A stretch of 64,000 bases of DNA, taken from positions 2,183,992-2,247,991 of the forward strand of contig NZ_CP101322.1 of assembly GCF_024300625.1 (NCBI RefSeq). Direction: 5' to 3'. Shown one piece after another: positions 8,519-16,906 of the stretch; position 1 is the first letter of the stretch, and each line of letters starts with the position of its first letter. The stretch is from Halovivax gelatinilyticus. GTDB taxonomy: Archaea; Halobacteriota; Halobacteria; Halobacteriales; Natrialbaceae. The position numbers and the translations under genes were made by a program. The notes under the pieces were generated by a model, which was not told the DNA's origin, ran no database searches, and saw only the letters and a list, made by a program, of their open reading frames with translations.

Positions 8519-10000
8519 CTACGCCTCGTCGACGTCGCGCCAGTCGGGGGCCGTCGAGACGGTGCGTTCGCTCAACTGATCGAACGCGCCGAGGATCACC
8601 TCCGAGCGGGCCGGGTGGACGTGGACGGTATCGACCACTTCGTCGACGGTTCCCTCGCCGATCGTCATCGTCGTCACGACTTCCTGGATCAGCGTGGGCG
8701 CCTCGGGCCCGACGACGTGACAGCCCAGAATGGTTCCATCGGCCGGATCGGCGAGCACCTCGACGAACGCCTCGGGGGCGGCGTCGATCCGTCCGAGCGG
8801 GGCGACGTCTGCGGAGACGCGTTCTCGCTCGTAGTCAGCGTCCTCGTCGTCGAGTTCGCTCGCGGTCGCGCCGACGCTCGCTACCCGCGGCTCCGTGAAG
8901 ATCGCGTGGGGAAGGGCGCTCCGGTCGATCGTCTCGGGCCGGTCGTCTCGACCGTCACCGTCGTCGAGTGCCGTCAGAACGTTCGTCGCCACGACCTCGG
9001 CCTCTCGGTCGGCGACGTGTTTGAACGGAAACTCCGCGAGGACGTCCCCGAGCGCCCAGACGCCGGCCGCGTCGGTGGCGAGCGTTTCATCGACCGAGAC
9101 GTGGCCGTCGTCGTCCAGGGAGACGGCGGTCGATTCGAGTCCGAGGTCGTCGGTGTTCGGCCGCCGCCCCGCCGCGACGAGCACCTGGTCGACGCGCAGG
9201 GTGACGTCATCGCCCGACCCGTCGGTCGCCTCGGCGGTGAGCATGCGTTCGGCTCCCCGCTCGCGAACCTCGGTCGCCTCGTAGCCGGTGTAGACGTCAC
9301 ACCGACGACCGAGCGCGTCGGTGACGGCCTCGCTCGCCGCCGTGGCTTCGCGGGGGACGAGCAGGTCGCTCCGACCGACGATCGACACCTCGGTCCCGAT
9401 CGCTTCGAAGTAGTGGGACAGTTCGACACTAATGTAGCCCCCGCCGACGATCGCGAGCCGGTCGGGCCGCTCGTCGAGAAAGAGCGCGTCGTCGCTCGTC
9501 AACACGCCTGCGTCCTCGCTCGTACGCACGCCCTCGTCGATCCCGTCGATCGACGGCATCACCGGTCGGCCGCCGACGGCGATCACGACCTGGTCGCCCG
9601 CGATCCGTTCGCCGTCGCGCTCGCCGCCTTCGAGTTCGACCTCGCCGTCGTCGACGAAGCGGCCGCGCGCCTCGTAGCGGGTGAGCCCGTCCATCGAATC
9701 GAGCGTCTCTGCCTGTCGGTCCGCTTTCGCGTAGACGAGGTCGCGGACCGACTCGACGATGCCGGAGACGTCGACGTCGTCGACGCTCGCCTCGATGCCG
9801 TAGTCGGAGGCGGTCCGGATCGTCCGACAGCGGTCGGCTCGCGAGATGAGCGCCTTCGAGGGGACGCAGCCGCGGGTGATGCAGGCGCCGCCGAGCGGGC
9901 CGGGCTCGACGACGGCGGCGTCGTATCCCGCCTGGGCCGCCGCGACCGCCACTTGCGAACCGGAACCGCCGCCGAGGACGAGCACGTCGTGATCGGACAT
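8519..10000 (-). CDS. FAD-dependent pyridine nucleotide-disulfide oxidoreductase (E3-like)
   Basis: A 493-residue class I flavoprotein disulfide reductase. It shows an N-terminal FAD-binding LGGGSGSQVA, the redox-active disulfide in CITRGCVPSK, an NAD(P)-binding IVGGGYISVE, the second FAD motif WALGDV, and the C-terminal dimerisation domain ending HVHPARSE, whose His-Glu pair completes the active site. It may be a dihydrolipoyl dehydrogenase, a mercuric-reductase-like enzyme, or the haloarchaeal bis-gamma-glutamylcystine reductase. The last option is attractive because a GCS2-type ligase is encoded at 56,513, but the E3 complex genes that would settle the matter are not in view. Confidence 0.87.
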   Translation of the reverse strand: MSDHDVLVLGGGSGSQVAVAAAQAGYDAAVVEPGPLGGACITRGCVPSKALISRADRCRTIRTASDYGIEASVDDVDVSGIVESVRDLVYAKADRQAETLDSMDGLTRYEARGRFVDDGEVELEGGERDGERIAGDQVVIAVGGRPVMPSIDGIDEGVRTSEDAGVLTSDDALFLDERPDRLAIVGGGYISVELSHYFEAIGTEVSIVGRSDLLVPREATAASEAVTDALGRRCDVYTGYEATEVRERGAERMLTAEATDGSGDDVTLRVDQVLVAAGRRPNTDDLGLESTAVSLDDDGHVSVDETLATDAAGVWALGDVLAEFPFKHVADREAEVVATNVLTALDDGDGRDDRPETIDRSALPHAIFTEPRVASVGATASELDDEDADYERERVSADVAPLGRIDAAPEAFVEVLADPADGTILGCHVVGPEAPTLIQEVVTTMTIGEGTVDEVVDTVHVHPARSEVILGAFDQLSERTVSTAPDWRDVDEA

Positions 10001-10071
10001 AGCCTCCCCGTCAACGCGTCGTCGCTAAAAACCACCACGGGCACGGAACCGGTCGGTGGCCGTTCGGCTGC

Positions 10072-10278
10072 TCAGAGCCAGTCGTCTCCGCCCTCGTCTT
10101 CGCCTTCTTCGACGGTGTCGAGCGCGGCCGCGAGGTTGCGAAGCGCCGCCGCCTTCTCGTGACCCTGACTCGAGATGCCGGTCTCGTCGTCCGCGGCGAT
10201 CCAGAGGCCCTCTTCTAGCGTGACGGTGATCGTTGCTTCGATCTCGACCGCATCGTCGTCGCCCGTCTCGTCTGTCAT
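10072..10278 (-). CDS. Orphan HicB-like small protein
   Basis: A 68-residue acidic protein with the HicB/UPF0150 half-fold: a strand ([16 protein letters not shown]), [10 protein letters not shown], then a helix ([14 protein letters not shown]). HicB proteins normally neutralise the HicA RNase toxin, but no hicA lies beside it. Haloarchaea carry many such solitary proteins of unknown role. A close relative is encoded at 36,269. Confidence 0.65.
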   Translation of the reverse strand: MTDETGDDDAVEIEATITVTLEEGLWIAADDETGISSQGHEKAAALRNLAAALDTVEEGEDEGGDDWL

Positions 10279-10328
10279 GGACGGCCATTCGAAGGCGCGA
10301 GCCGAAAGCGTTGCTGGTTGGTATCACG

Positions 10329-10404
10329 CTCGATTCGCCGGTCGGTACTCGATTACGCCGGTTGGCACTGGAATCACCGGTTGGCGCTCGATTCGCCGGT
10401 CGAG
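10329..10404 (+). repeat. Four imperfect 19-20 bp tandem repeats upstream of srp54
   Basis: Units start at 10329, 10348, 10368 and 10387. Each reads CTCGATTcgccggt-like followed by CGG or TGG and a short tail; the third begins CTGGAATC. They fill most of the 202-base gap between the HicB-like gene and srp54 and end about 45 bases before the srp54 TATA box. The 19-20 bp period places them nearly on one face of the helix every two turns, compatible with regulator sites. Confidence 0.75.
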
Positions 10405-10447
10405 AAGCCTTCGGGTGCACTCGCCGTCGACCGGGCGCGCGAGAAAA

Positions 10448-10456
10448 GCCTTTAAC
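10448..10456 (+). promoter_or_regulatory. TATA-like box for srp54
   Basis: GCCTTTAAC lies about 26-33 bases upstream of the srp54 ATG, matching the haloarchaeal TTTAA-type box and indicating a leaderless or nearly leaderless transcript. Confidence 0.6.
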
Positions 10457-10480
10457 GAGTCCGTCGCCTACACTGCGCAA

Positions 10481-11860
10481 ATGGTACTCGACGATCTCGG
10501 AAGCTCCTTGCGGGGGACGCTCGACAATCTCCGCGGGAAATCCCGAATCAGCGAAGACGACATCGAGGAGGTCGTCAAGGAGATCCAGCGCTCGCTGCTC
10601 TCTGCGGACGTCGACGTCTCGCTCGTGATGGAACTCTCAGAGAGCATCGAGACGCGTGCGTTAGAAGAGGAGCCGCCGGCGGGAACGCCCGCCCGCGACT
10701 TCGTCTTGCGCATCGTCTACGAGGAACTGGTCGGACTCATCGGCGACTCGACGGAGCTTCCGCTCTCCGAACAGACGATCCTGCTCGCCGGTCTCCAGGG
10801 GTCGGGGAAGACGACGTCCGCGGCCAAGATGGCCTGGTGGTTCTCGACGAAGGGGTTGAAGCCGGCGGTCATTCAGACGGACACGTTCCGCCCGGGCGCC
10901 TACGATCAGGCCAAGCAGATGACCGATCGGGCCGAGGTGGACTTCTACGGCAACCCGGACGGCGAGGACCCCGTCGAGATCGCCCGCAACGGGCTCGAGG
11001 CGACGGCCGAAGCGGACGTCCACATCGTCGACACGGCCGGTCGCCACGCCTTAGAGGACGACCTCATCGCGGAGATCGAAGAGATCGAAGCCGTCGTCGA
11101 GCCGGACACCTCCCTGCTCGTGCTGGACGCGGCGATCGGTCAGGGGGCGAAAGAGCAGGCCCGCCAGTTCGACGACTCGATCGGCATCGACGGCGTCGTC
11201 ATCACGAAGTTAGACGGGACCGCGAAAGGTGGTGGCGCCCTGGCCGCAGTCGACCAGACGGACTCGTCGATCGCCTTCCTGGGGACGGGCGAGGAGGTCG
11301 ACGACGTCGAGCGATTCGAGCCCGAAGGATTCATCTCGCGGCTGCTCGGAATGGGCGACCTCGCCCAGCTCGCCGAACGCGTCGAGCGGGCCATGTCCGA
11401 AACCGACATCGAGGAGGACGACTGGGACCCCGAGGACATGCTTCAGGGCAACTTCACCCTGAACGACATGCAAAAGCAACTCGAGGCGATGAACAACATG
11501 GGGCCGTTGAGCCAGGTGCTCGACATGATCCCCGGCATGGGCGGCGGGATCAAGAATCAACTGCCCGACGACGCGATGGACGTCACCGAAGAGCGAATGC
11601 ACACCTTCCGCGTCATCATGGACTCGATGACCGAGGCGGAAAAGGAGTATCCGCGGGCGATCGGGGCGAGTCAGATCGAGCGCATCGCGCGAGGATCCGG
11701 CAAGAGCGAGGAGTCGGTCCGCGAACTCCTCCAGCAATTTAAGATGATGGAAAAGACCATCAAGCAGTTCCAGGGCATGGGCTCGGACAAGGAGATGCAG
11801 CGGATGATGCAGCAGATGCAACAGCAAGGTGGCGGGATGGGCGGCGGCCCGTTCGGCTAA
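10481..11860 (+). CDS. srp54: Signal recognition particle protein SRP54
   Basis: 459 residues with N domain, G domain and M domain in order. GTPase motifs are [13 protein letters not shown] (P-loop), DTFRPGA, DTAGRHA and [13 protein letters not shown]. The C-terminal third is the methionine-rich M domain that binds signal peptides and 7S RNA ([19 protein letters not shown] and a final Met/Gln/Gly tail). ATG 10481 is preceded by a well-placed TATA box and gives the standard length, so the in-frame upstream extension is rejected. It acts with FtsY (2663). Confidence 0.97.
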   Translation: MVLDDLGSSLRGTLDNLRGKSRISEDDIEEVVKEIQRSLLSADVDVSLVMELSESIETRALEEEPPAGTPARDFVLRIVYEELVGLIGDSTELPLSEQTILLAGLQGSGKTTSAAKMAWWFSTKGLKPAVIQTDTFRPGAYDQAKQMTDRAEVDFYGNPDGEDPVEIARNGLEATAEADVHIVDTAGRHALEDDLIAEIEEIEAVVEPDTSLLVLDAAIGQGAKEQARQFDDSIGIDGVVITKLDGTAKGGGALAAVDQTDSSIAFLGTGEEVDDVERFEPEGFISRLLGMGDLAQLAERVERAMSETDIEEDDWDPEDMLQGNFTLNDMQKQLEAMNNMGPLSQVLDMIPGMGGGIKNQLPDDAMDVTEERMHTFRVIMDSMTEAEKEYPRAIGASQIERIARGSGKSEESVRELLQQFKMMEKTIKQFQGMGSDKEMQRMMQQMQQQGGGMGGGPFG

Positions 11861-11907
11861 CGACGGAATTTCGCCTCCGAGCGAACTGGTCCGGCACCGG
11901 CAGCGTT

Positions 11908-12237
11908 CTACGCCCGGGTCTGGACGGCGAGATTCGATTCGATCGTGGTGATCGTCCGACACAGCGTCGAGACCCGTCGCGTCGGTTCGATCCGGTCTCG
12001 CTCGCGATCGTACTCGACGACGCCCGATCGGATCAACTTCGGCAGGTCGACGTGGGTGAGCGACGTACGCACCCGTTCGTACGGTTCGTCGGACTCGGCG
12101 GCGAGCGTCTCTACAACCTCTCTCGTTCGGAGCGGTCGGTCGGCGTCGTCCAGAATCGCGAGAACGCGTTGCCGCCGAGGGGAGCCGATGAGCGTACAGA
12201 CGGTCTCAACGTCCAGTTCGGAGACTGATTCGGACAT
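11908..12237 (-). CDS. Winged-helix regulator, DUF7344-type
   Basis: A 109-residue protein starting MSESVSELDVETV. It contains SPRRQRVLAIL, LRTREVVETLAA, SLTHVDLPKLIRSGVVEYD and a short tail, the pattern of the haloarchaeal helix-turn-helix domain often labelled DUF7344. It probably acts as a small DNA-binding regulator. A second family member is at 45,070. The upstream region (12240-12320) is AT-rich and contains a TATA-like ATATTG. Confidence 0.75.
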   Translation of the reverse strand: MSESVSELDVETVCTLIGSPRRQRVLAILDDADRPLRTREVVETLAAESDEPYERVRTSLTHVDLPKLIRSGVVEYDRERDRIEPTRRVSTLCRTITTIESNLAVQTRA

Positions 12238-12324
12238 CGGCATTGGTTACGGAGTCGGCCGACGTATAGGTGAGCCGTACAGCAATATTGTTGGTGGATT
12301 GATATACGTATGTTGGGGGAGAGA

Positions 12325-13263
12325 TCAGGCACCGTCGATCGACTCGATCGTCAGCTCCTCCGTCAGTACGGCGACGAGTTCATCGCCGTCAATCGCGAGG
12401 CGGACGCTGAACCGGTACGGTTGGCGTTCGAGGACGTCGACGGAGACGTTCTGGGCGATCAGCGAACTCTCCCAGGAGAGTTTTCGAAACGGCACCAGGT
12501 GGTCGATCCCGTGATCGTACAGAAACGAAATCGCGGCGGGGTGATTCAGGATAACGACCCACAGCACCGACAGTCTGGCGTACTGACACTGTTCGCACCT
12601 GAGGACCATCCAGACCTCGTCTCGGTTGTTACAGTTCGTACAGATGGCCTCGCCCGGGGTGTGGTCGTCACAGGCTTCGACCGTGATCTGGACCCGTCCC
12701 GCGCACTCCGGACAGATACCTCGCATCATCGGAATGATCTTCGCGTCGTAGAGGACGTGCGCCGCTTCGACGATCTCGGTGGGGGACCGACCTTCGAGGC
12801 CCGAGGGTGGAAACTCGTAGTGCATGAACGTCCCGCGGGGAACCTGCCCGTAGACCAGTCCGGGACACTCCGTACAGCGGACGGTGATCATCTCGTCGCC
12901 GTATCGTAACTCGACCGAGCCGCCACACAGCGCACACCGATCGTCCACTTCGACCGGACCCAGCGTCGGGCTGACGGTGATCGATCCGGTCAGAATCGCT
13001 CGAACGACCTGTTCGCCGGCGAGTCGGAGTTCGTACCCCTCCTCCGTCTTCGCGATGTAGTGGTCGGTGAGCTTTCCGAGGTGGTAGCCGAAGTTCCCCT
13101 GATCTTCCGGGGCCACCTCCCGCCTTAGTTCCGCGTAACTCAACGGCCCGTCCGCCTCCCACAGCGTCCACAGCACGTCCATCCGCGTCTCGTTTCCCAG
13201 CGTCGAGAACGCCTCGGCCGGTTCGACGTCCCACCGATCGCCCCCGCCGTCGTCCGACAACAT
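12325..13263 (-). CDS. ArsR-like winged-helix protein with zinc-ribbon domain
   Basis: 312 residues. An N-terminal winged helix (EAFSTLGNETRMDVLWTL, residues about 18-95) is followed by a Cys-rich middle with CALCGG, CTECPG, CPECAG, CTNCNN and CEQCQY pairs (residues about 105-220), which should bind two or more zinc ions. A C-terminal alpha/beta domain has no obvious family. The layout is that of a haloarchaeal transcription regulator; the ligand is unknown. Its start lies just downstream of an AT-rich promoter region (13264-13290). Confidence 0.8.
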   Translation of the reverse strand: MLSDDGGGDRWDVEPAEAFSTLGNETRMDVLWTLWEADGPLSYAELRREVAPEDQGNFGYHLGKLTDHYIAKTEEGYELRLAGEQVVRAILTGSITVSPTLGPVEVDDRCALCGGSVELRYGDEMITVRCTECPGLVYGQVPRGTFMHYEFPPSGLEGRSPTEIVEAAHVLYDAKIIPMMRGICPECAGRVQITVEACDDHTPGEAICTNCNNRDEVWMVLRCEQCQYARLSVLWVVILNHPAAISFLYDHGIDHLVPFRKLSWESSLIAQNVSVDVLERQPYRFSVRLAIDGDELVAVLTEELTIESIDGA

Positions 13264-13385
13264 ATTACGGAAATGATATTGGGGTCCTATAGGAGTTCGG
13301 GCTAGCAGCGCCGAAATTTGGCCTGAAAAATGAGATGCGGTGGTATTACAGCGCCAACAAATCAGCGGCGCTTTGAAACTGCCGG

Positions 13386-13808
13386 TCAGTCGGTGATCGG
13401 TCGCCCGTCCTCGGTCGGGGGAGCGACGTGATCGACGTACGCTTCTAACGACGGCGCTTCGACCCGCACCCGGACGACGATCTCTCCGAGTTCGTCCGGT
13501 TCGCCGACGGCGAACGTCGCTCGGCCGAAAAGCGCCGGTTGCTTCTTCAGCGCGAACGAGAACGCGTCTCCGTCGCGATTCGCGAAGAACTCGCTGCGCG
13601 CCGTATCGAGGATCTCCTGGCGGTGGAGCAACTCCGAGAAGTGATCGAGCGAGTGGGCGGTGGCGTAGATCTCGCCGTGGCGGTGGTCGACCGTCGCCTC
13701 GGGAAAGAGGTTCTCGACGGCGTCGCGAACCCGATCGGTCACTTCGGTGTCGTAGACGGGTGCGGTGATCTCGACGTCGACGCGGTAGACGGTGGTATCC
13801 TGGCTCAT
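13386..13808 (-). CDS. RNA-binding protein, UPF0201/COG1325 family
   Basis: 140 residues with the UPF0201 pattern: a beta strand VDVEITAPVYDTE, helix VTDRVRDAVENLFPEA, then HRQEILDTARSEFF and a KKQPALFGRATFAV strand. The family is an RNA-binding fold discussed as exosome-related. Its ATG overlaps the stop of the upstream P-loop gene by 4 bases, so the two are translationally coupled, as I recall from other archaea. Confidence 0.85.
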   Translation of the reverse strand: MSQDTTVYRVDVEITAPVYDTEVTDRVRDAVENLFPEATVDHRHGEIYATAHSLDHFSELLHRQEILDTARSEFFANRDGDAFSFALKKQPALFGRATFAVGEPDELGEIVVRVRVEAPSLEAYVDHVAPPTEDGRPITD

Positions 13809-14374
13809 CGTCCCTCGACCGTCGCGTCCGGGCCGCTCTCGATGACGCGGCGAACCCGGTCGTGAAATTGTTCTAGCGTTTCGGTGTTCTCGACAACGAC
13901 GTCCGCTCGCTCCATCGCCTCGCCCATTCCCCAGCCGAGTTCGCGCTCGTCGCGCGCCTCGAGCGATTCGCCGCCGTCGGCCGCGCCGGCGTCTCTCCCG
14001 CGTAGATCGAGGCGTTCTCGTCTGAGCTCGAACGGCGCTTCGATACTGACGAGCGTGAAGTTTCCGCCGAACGCCGACTCGAAGACGTCAACCTCGGCGT
14101 CGGAGCGGATGCCGTCGACCAGGACGGCGTCGTGGTCTGCGAGGCGATCTTCGATCATCGGGAGCGAGCGCTCGGCGATCGCCGTCGGCCCGTTCTCGTC
14201 TCGCAGCGCCTGGGCTACCGCGCCGTGATCTTTCGTCGGGTCGAGCCCGCGGTCGGCCGTCTCCTGGCGGACGACGTCTCCCATCGTCACCACCGGGATT
14301 CCCGCCTCGCGAGCCACCGTCGCGGCCTCCCCTTTGCCGCTTCCGGGTAGCCCGACGGTTCCGATGACGTGCAT
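13805..14374 (-). CDS. P-loop kinase-like protein, UPF0200/dephospho-CoA-kinase-like
   Basis: 189 residues beginning MHVIGTVGLPGSGKGEAA, a P-loop at residues 9-15. It continues with VTMGDVVRQE, a DAVLVDGIRS Walker-B-like strand, and a C-terminal ADVVVENTETLEQF that matches the nucleoside/dNMP kinase fold. It is annotated in archaea as UPF0200 or dephospho-CoA-kinase-like; the substrate is unproven. It leads the two-gene unit with the UPF0201 RNA-binding protein. Confidence 0.85.
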   Translation of the reverse strand: MHVIGTVGLPGSGKGEAATVAREAGIPVVTMGDVVRQETADRGLDPTKDHGAVAQALRDENGPTAIAERSLPMIEDRLADHDAVLVDGIRSDAEVDVFESAFGGNFTLVSIEAPFELRRERLDLRGRDAGAADGGESLEARDERELGWGMGEAMERADVVVENTETLEQFHDRVRRVIESGPDATVEGR

Positions 14375-14550
14375 TAGCCCGAGGTAGTGTCGACGCGCTC
14401 ATAAGGACTGTGGGTTGGCGTCGCCGGGCCGTGTCGGAGACGGTGATCGGCCGGACCACGCTCGGGAGAACACATTCACGTCTCGGGATCCGGGCCACGC
14501 GAGCGGAAAAACGGGCTGGCTGGAACGCGGGTGGCGTGTCCGGGCCGTGA

Positions 14551-14790
14551 TTACATCCGGCCGATGTGAATCTCGTCGTCGGTGACGGATTCGACTTTGT
14601 CGTCATCGAGCGCGTAGGTGTCCTCGTCGGCGTCGCCCCACCCGAGCGAGGCCTTGATCGAGTCGGTCATACCCGGATCAGGATCGACGTGGAGTCGGCC
14701 GTCCCGGACTTCGCTCACCATGCCGATCTCGTCGCCGTCTGCGGTTACGACGCGCTTTCCTTCCTCGTCGTCTGTGTAGTGTGCGGACAT
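14551..14790 (-). CDS. PRC-barrel domain small protein
   Basis: A 79-residue acidic protein starting MSAHYTDDEEGKRV, with VVTADGDEIGMVSEVRDGRLHV-type beta strands typical of the PRC barrel and a closing DDKVESVTDDEIHIGRM. Archaeal PRC-barrel proteins are small beta proteins, some linked to cell division (CdpB), others of unknown role. The longer in-frame extension upstream is rejected because it is low-quality basic sequence. Confidence 0.75.
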   Translation of the reverse strand: MSAHYTDDEEGKRVVTADGDEIGMVSEVRDGRLHVDPDPGMTDSIKASLGWGDADEDTYALDDDKVESVTDDEIHIGRM

Positions 14791-14944
14791 TGCGTACAAT
14801 GGGACAGCCAGCACGCCGATGAACCTCACAGGCGCAGGTGCCGGCCGTTCACGTCGGGGCGGGTATCGAACGGAGTAATCGTCACCTACGTCGATAGGTA
14901 CGATTCGAAGACACTTTGTCCCGATGCGTGCCAGTCGACGGCGG

Positions 14945-15259
14945 ATGGAAACCGAGTACGACAAGCTCGTTCGCGACGAGATCCCGGAGATCATCGAACG
15001 GAGCGGCGACACGCCGGTCTGGCACCGAGCCGACGACGCCGAGTACGAGCGTCGCCTCCACGAGAAATTGAGAGAGGAGGTAGACGAGTACGCGGACGAT
15101 CCGAGCACCGAAGAGTTGGCCGACGTGCTCGAAGTGATCCACGCGATTCGAGCCCACACCGGCGTGACCGATGAGCAACTCGAACGGCGACGCGCGCAGA
15201 AAGCCGAAGATCGCGGGCGGTTCGACGAGCGAATCGTTTTAGAACGCGTCGAATCGTGA
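14945..15259 (+). CDS. MazG-like nucleotide pyrophosphohydrolase
   Basis: 104 residues starting METEYDKLVRDEIPEIIE, then LREEVDEYADDPSTEELADVLEVIHAI, the EExxE...ExxD metal-binding helices of the all-alpha NTP pyrophosphatase superfamily. It probably hydrolyses non-canonical or excess NTPs, or serves in a house-cleaning role. The ATG at 14945 is preferred over 14924 because homologues begin with the KLVRDxIP motif near residue 7. Confidence 0.85.
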   Translation: METEYDKLVRDEIPEIIERSGDTPVWHRADDAEYERRLHEKLREEVDEYADDPSTEELADVLEVIHAIRAHTGVTDEQLERRRAQKAEDRGRFDERIVLERVES

Positions 15260-15329
15260 TCTCATACCGAGGGGATCGTCTCCTTCGAGTACATCACGGA
15301 GAAACCCACGGCTGCGGTCGAGGGGCGTC

Positions 15330-16097
15330 TCACACGTGATCGACCGGGAGGAGTTCCTCGCTCGGGCGCCCGTCGAGCCACTCGGCGAGTTCGACGAGCT
15401 GGTCGGTCGCCGCCTCGAAGAGTTGCTCGCCCTTCTCGGCTGACGCGTCGCGGGGATCGCCGAAGGCGCCGTTGTCGGAGTTTTCGATCGCGTCGTGGAA
15501 CGTGCGTGCCCCGTTTCTGGTGAAGTGGGCTCGATCGACGGGCGCCATGCCGTTCTCGTAGGCCGCCTCGAGTTCGTCCTCGCGGACGAGATCTCTGAGG
15601 TAGGCGATCATCGAGGTCTCTTTCGGGCCGGCGTGCGGGCCGTTCGTCTCGAAGAGCTCGTCGACGAGCCCCGGAATCGACTCGTCCCACATCCACTCGA
15701 TGGCGTAGGCCGTCCCGTCGCGTCGAAGGCTACGGCCCACCTCGCGCAGGTGCTGGATGTTGCCGCCGTGGGCGTTGACGTAGATGACCCGATCGACGCC
15801 GTGGTAGGTGAGGTTTCGCGTGACGCTCTCGACGTACTCTCTGAACACCGGCGGCTCGACCCACATCGTCCCCGAGAACTGGCGGTGGTGGTCGCTGACG
15901 CCGATCGTCACCGTCGGCGTACAGAGAAAACCCGTCCGCTCGGCGGCCTCGCGGGCGAGCCCCTGGGCGATCATGTAATCGGTTCCCTGCGGGAGGTGCG
16001 GTCCGTGCTGCTCCGTCGATCCCAGCGGGACGAGCGCGATCGAGTGCTCGTCGAAGTAGTCGTCCATCTCCGGCCAGGTCCGTTCCGACAGCTGCAT
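15330..16097 (-). CDS. Creatininase family amidohydrolase (ArfB-like)
   Basis: 255 residues starting MQLSERTWPEMDDYFD. It carries the family metal ligands in LVPLGSTEQHGPHLPQGTDY, SDHHRQFSGT, YVNAHGGNIQHLREV and HAGPKETSM. In archaea this family includes ArfB, which deformylates a pyrimidine intermediate of riboflavin and F420 synthesis; other members cleave creatinine or related amides. The F420-using protein at 6475 makes the ArfB reading attractive but does not prove it. The start was chosen at the first Met giving the standard N-terminus. Confidence 0.85.
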   Translation of the reverse strand: MQLSERTWPEMDDYFDEHSIALVPLGSTEQHGPHLPQGTDYMIAQGLAREAAERTGFLCTPTVTIGVSDHHRQFSGTMWVEPPVFREYVESVTRNLTYHGVDRVIYVNAHGGNIQHLREVGRSLRRDGTAYAIEWMWDESIPGLVDELFETNGPHAGPKETSMIAYLRDLVREDELEAAYENGMAPVDRAHFTRNGARTFHDAIENSDNGAFGDPRDASAEKGEQLFEAATDQLVELAEWLDGRPSEELLPVDHV

Positions 16098-16205
16098 GGA
16101 TGGGGTGACGGGGTGACGGGTAAACGGTCTTCCGGCTTTCTGGACCCTGGATCTGAGGTTCAAATCCCTACTGCTTATGCCATGCGACCGTCGAAATAGT
16201 GGTGA

Positions 16206-16280
16206 GGGCACGTAGCTCAGTCTGGATAGAGCGTCGGACTTCTAATCCGACGGTCGTGGGTTCGAATCCCATCGTGCCCG
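16206..16280 (+). tRNA. tRNA-Arg (anticodon TCT)
   Basis: A complete cloverleaf: acceptor stem GGGCACG/CGTGCCC with discriminator G, D arm containing AGCTCAGTCTGGATAGAGC, anticodon stem GTCGGA/TCCGAC around loop CTTCTAA (anticodon TCT at 16241-16243), and T arm with GGTTCGAATCC. CCA is not encoded. Its 3' end is the attachment site of the provirus; the gene stays intact on the left side. Confidence 0.96.
16260..16275 (+). other. attL core
   Basis: The 16 bases GTTCGAATCCCATCGT in the T arm and acceptor stem of tRNA-Arg recur exactly at 35656-35671. The tRNA is complete on this side, so this is the attL copy. Confidence 0.8.
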
Positions 16281-16282
16281 TC

Positions 16283-16309
16283 CGAAAACCGTCGGTTTAG
16301 AGGTTTTCG
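16283..16309 (+). terminator. Inverted repeat just after tRNA-Arg
   Basis: CGAAAACC (16283-16290) and GGTTTTCG (16302-16309) form an 8-bp stem with an 11-base loop, immediately behind the tRNA. It could be a tRNA terminator or an integrase arm-binding site. The T-run that would follow a typical archaeal terminator is present only inside the right arm. Confidence 0.4.
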
Positions 16310-16361
16310 AAGAACCAACGATACGCACCCTCTACCTTCCGGTATCACCGTTTGGTAGCGT

Positions 16362-16383
16362 CGAATTCTATTCTGAGAATTCG
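16362..16383 (+). promoter_or_regulatory. Operator-like inverted repeat before the early operon
   Basis: CGAATTCT (16362-16369) and AGAATTCG (16376-16383) are perfect 8-bp arms around a 6-base spacer. The site abuts the first possible start codon of the rightward operon (GTG 16384), a placement expected for a repressor or activator of viral early genes. Confidence 0.5.
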
Positions 16384-16461
16384 GTGCCCGTCACGTACCT
16401 TGGTGTGCCCCTTCGCCGTCGGGCGAATTCGATTGTCCAAATCGCGGGGTGGTCCGCGTGA
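16384..16461 (+). CDS. Possible 25-aa first peptide of the early operon
   Basis: A GTG directly after the operator-like repeat opens 25 codons (VPVTYLGVPLRRRANS...). The TGA overlaps the GTG start of the next gene (16458), the same coupling used through the operon. Whether the peptide is functional is unknown. Confidence 0.3.
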   Translation: MPVTYLGVPLRRRANSIVQIAGWSA

Positions 16462-16778
16462 AGTCGCTCGACCAACTCCTCGCGGAGATCGACGCCGACG
16501 AACTCCGCCGTCGAATCCATCTCCCGCCGAAACCGTCGAAACCGAGCGAATTCCGGTGTAACGAGTGCGGGTGCCGGTGTACGCGACTTACCAACGGCTC
16601 TGAGGCCGGCCACTATCGCGACTGCTCTCGCCGACTACGCCGGACGGGGTCGAACCGCGTTCAACCGGTGTTGACCGACGGAGGCCGACGAGGCCAGACG
16701 ACGGCTGCGGTATTCGGCGTGTTACTGCTGTTCGCCGTGTTTCTGACCGGCGCGCTAATCGTGGTGATGTCGGTATGA
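16458..16778 (+). CDS. Small zinc-finger membrane protein (provirus)
   Basis: 106 residues. An acidic/basic N-terminus (LDQLLAEIDADELRRRI) is followed by CNECGCRCTR and a later Cys (about residues 38-60), and a C-terminal hydrophobic helix (AAVFGVLLLFAVFLTGALIV) that should anchor it in the membrane. GTG 16458 is chosen because GGGGTGG lies at good spacing and the upstream peptide stop overlaps it. Unknown function; the first gene of a chain of coupled small viral ORFs. Confidence 0.6.
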   Translation: MKSLDQLLAEIDADELRRRIHLPPKPSKPSEFRCNECGCRCTRLTNGSEAGHYRDCSRRLRRTGSNRVQPVLTDGGRRGQTTAAVFGVLLLFAVFLTGALIVVMSV

Positions 16779-16906
16779 CGGGGTTCGTCCGCGCGAGCCT
16801 GCTGTACGACGTTGAGAGTCGGACGCCCATAGCCCATCCCGCCGCGCAGGCGACCGACGCCGAGGTGCGCGCCGCGATCGAGGCCGTTGGAGGTGAACCC
16901 GCGTGA
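16775..16906 (+). CDS. 43-aa hypothetical protein (provirus)
   Basis: The ATG overlaps the preceding TGA (ATGA), and its own TGA overlaps the next GTG. The 43 residues (MTGFVRASLLYDVESRTPIA at the start, then a helix with EVRAAIEAVGG) contain no Cys pair. A GGAGGTGAA before its stop serves as the ribosome-binding site of the next gene. No family recognised; reality is supported by the coupling pattern. Confidence 0.5.
   Translation: MTGFVRASLLYDVESRTPIAHPAAQATDAEVRAAIEAVGGEPA

Noticed and set aside
8486-10162. Plus-strand open frame opposite the disulfide oxidoreductase
   Set aside because: The 558-codon frame mirrors a gene with clear FAD and redox motifs and has no recognisable product.
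16156-16176. Second tRNA (T-arm-like GGTTCAAATCCC)
   Set aside because: Only a T-loop-like stretch is present; no D arm, anticodon arm or acceptor stem can be formed upstream. It might be an old attachment scar but the evidence is too thin.
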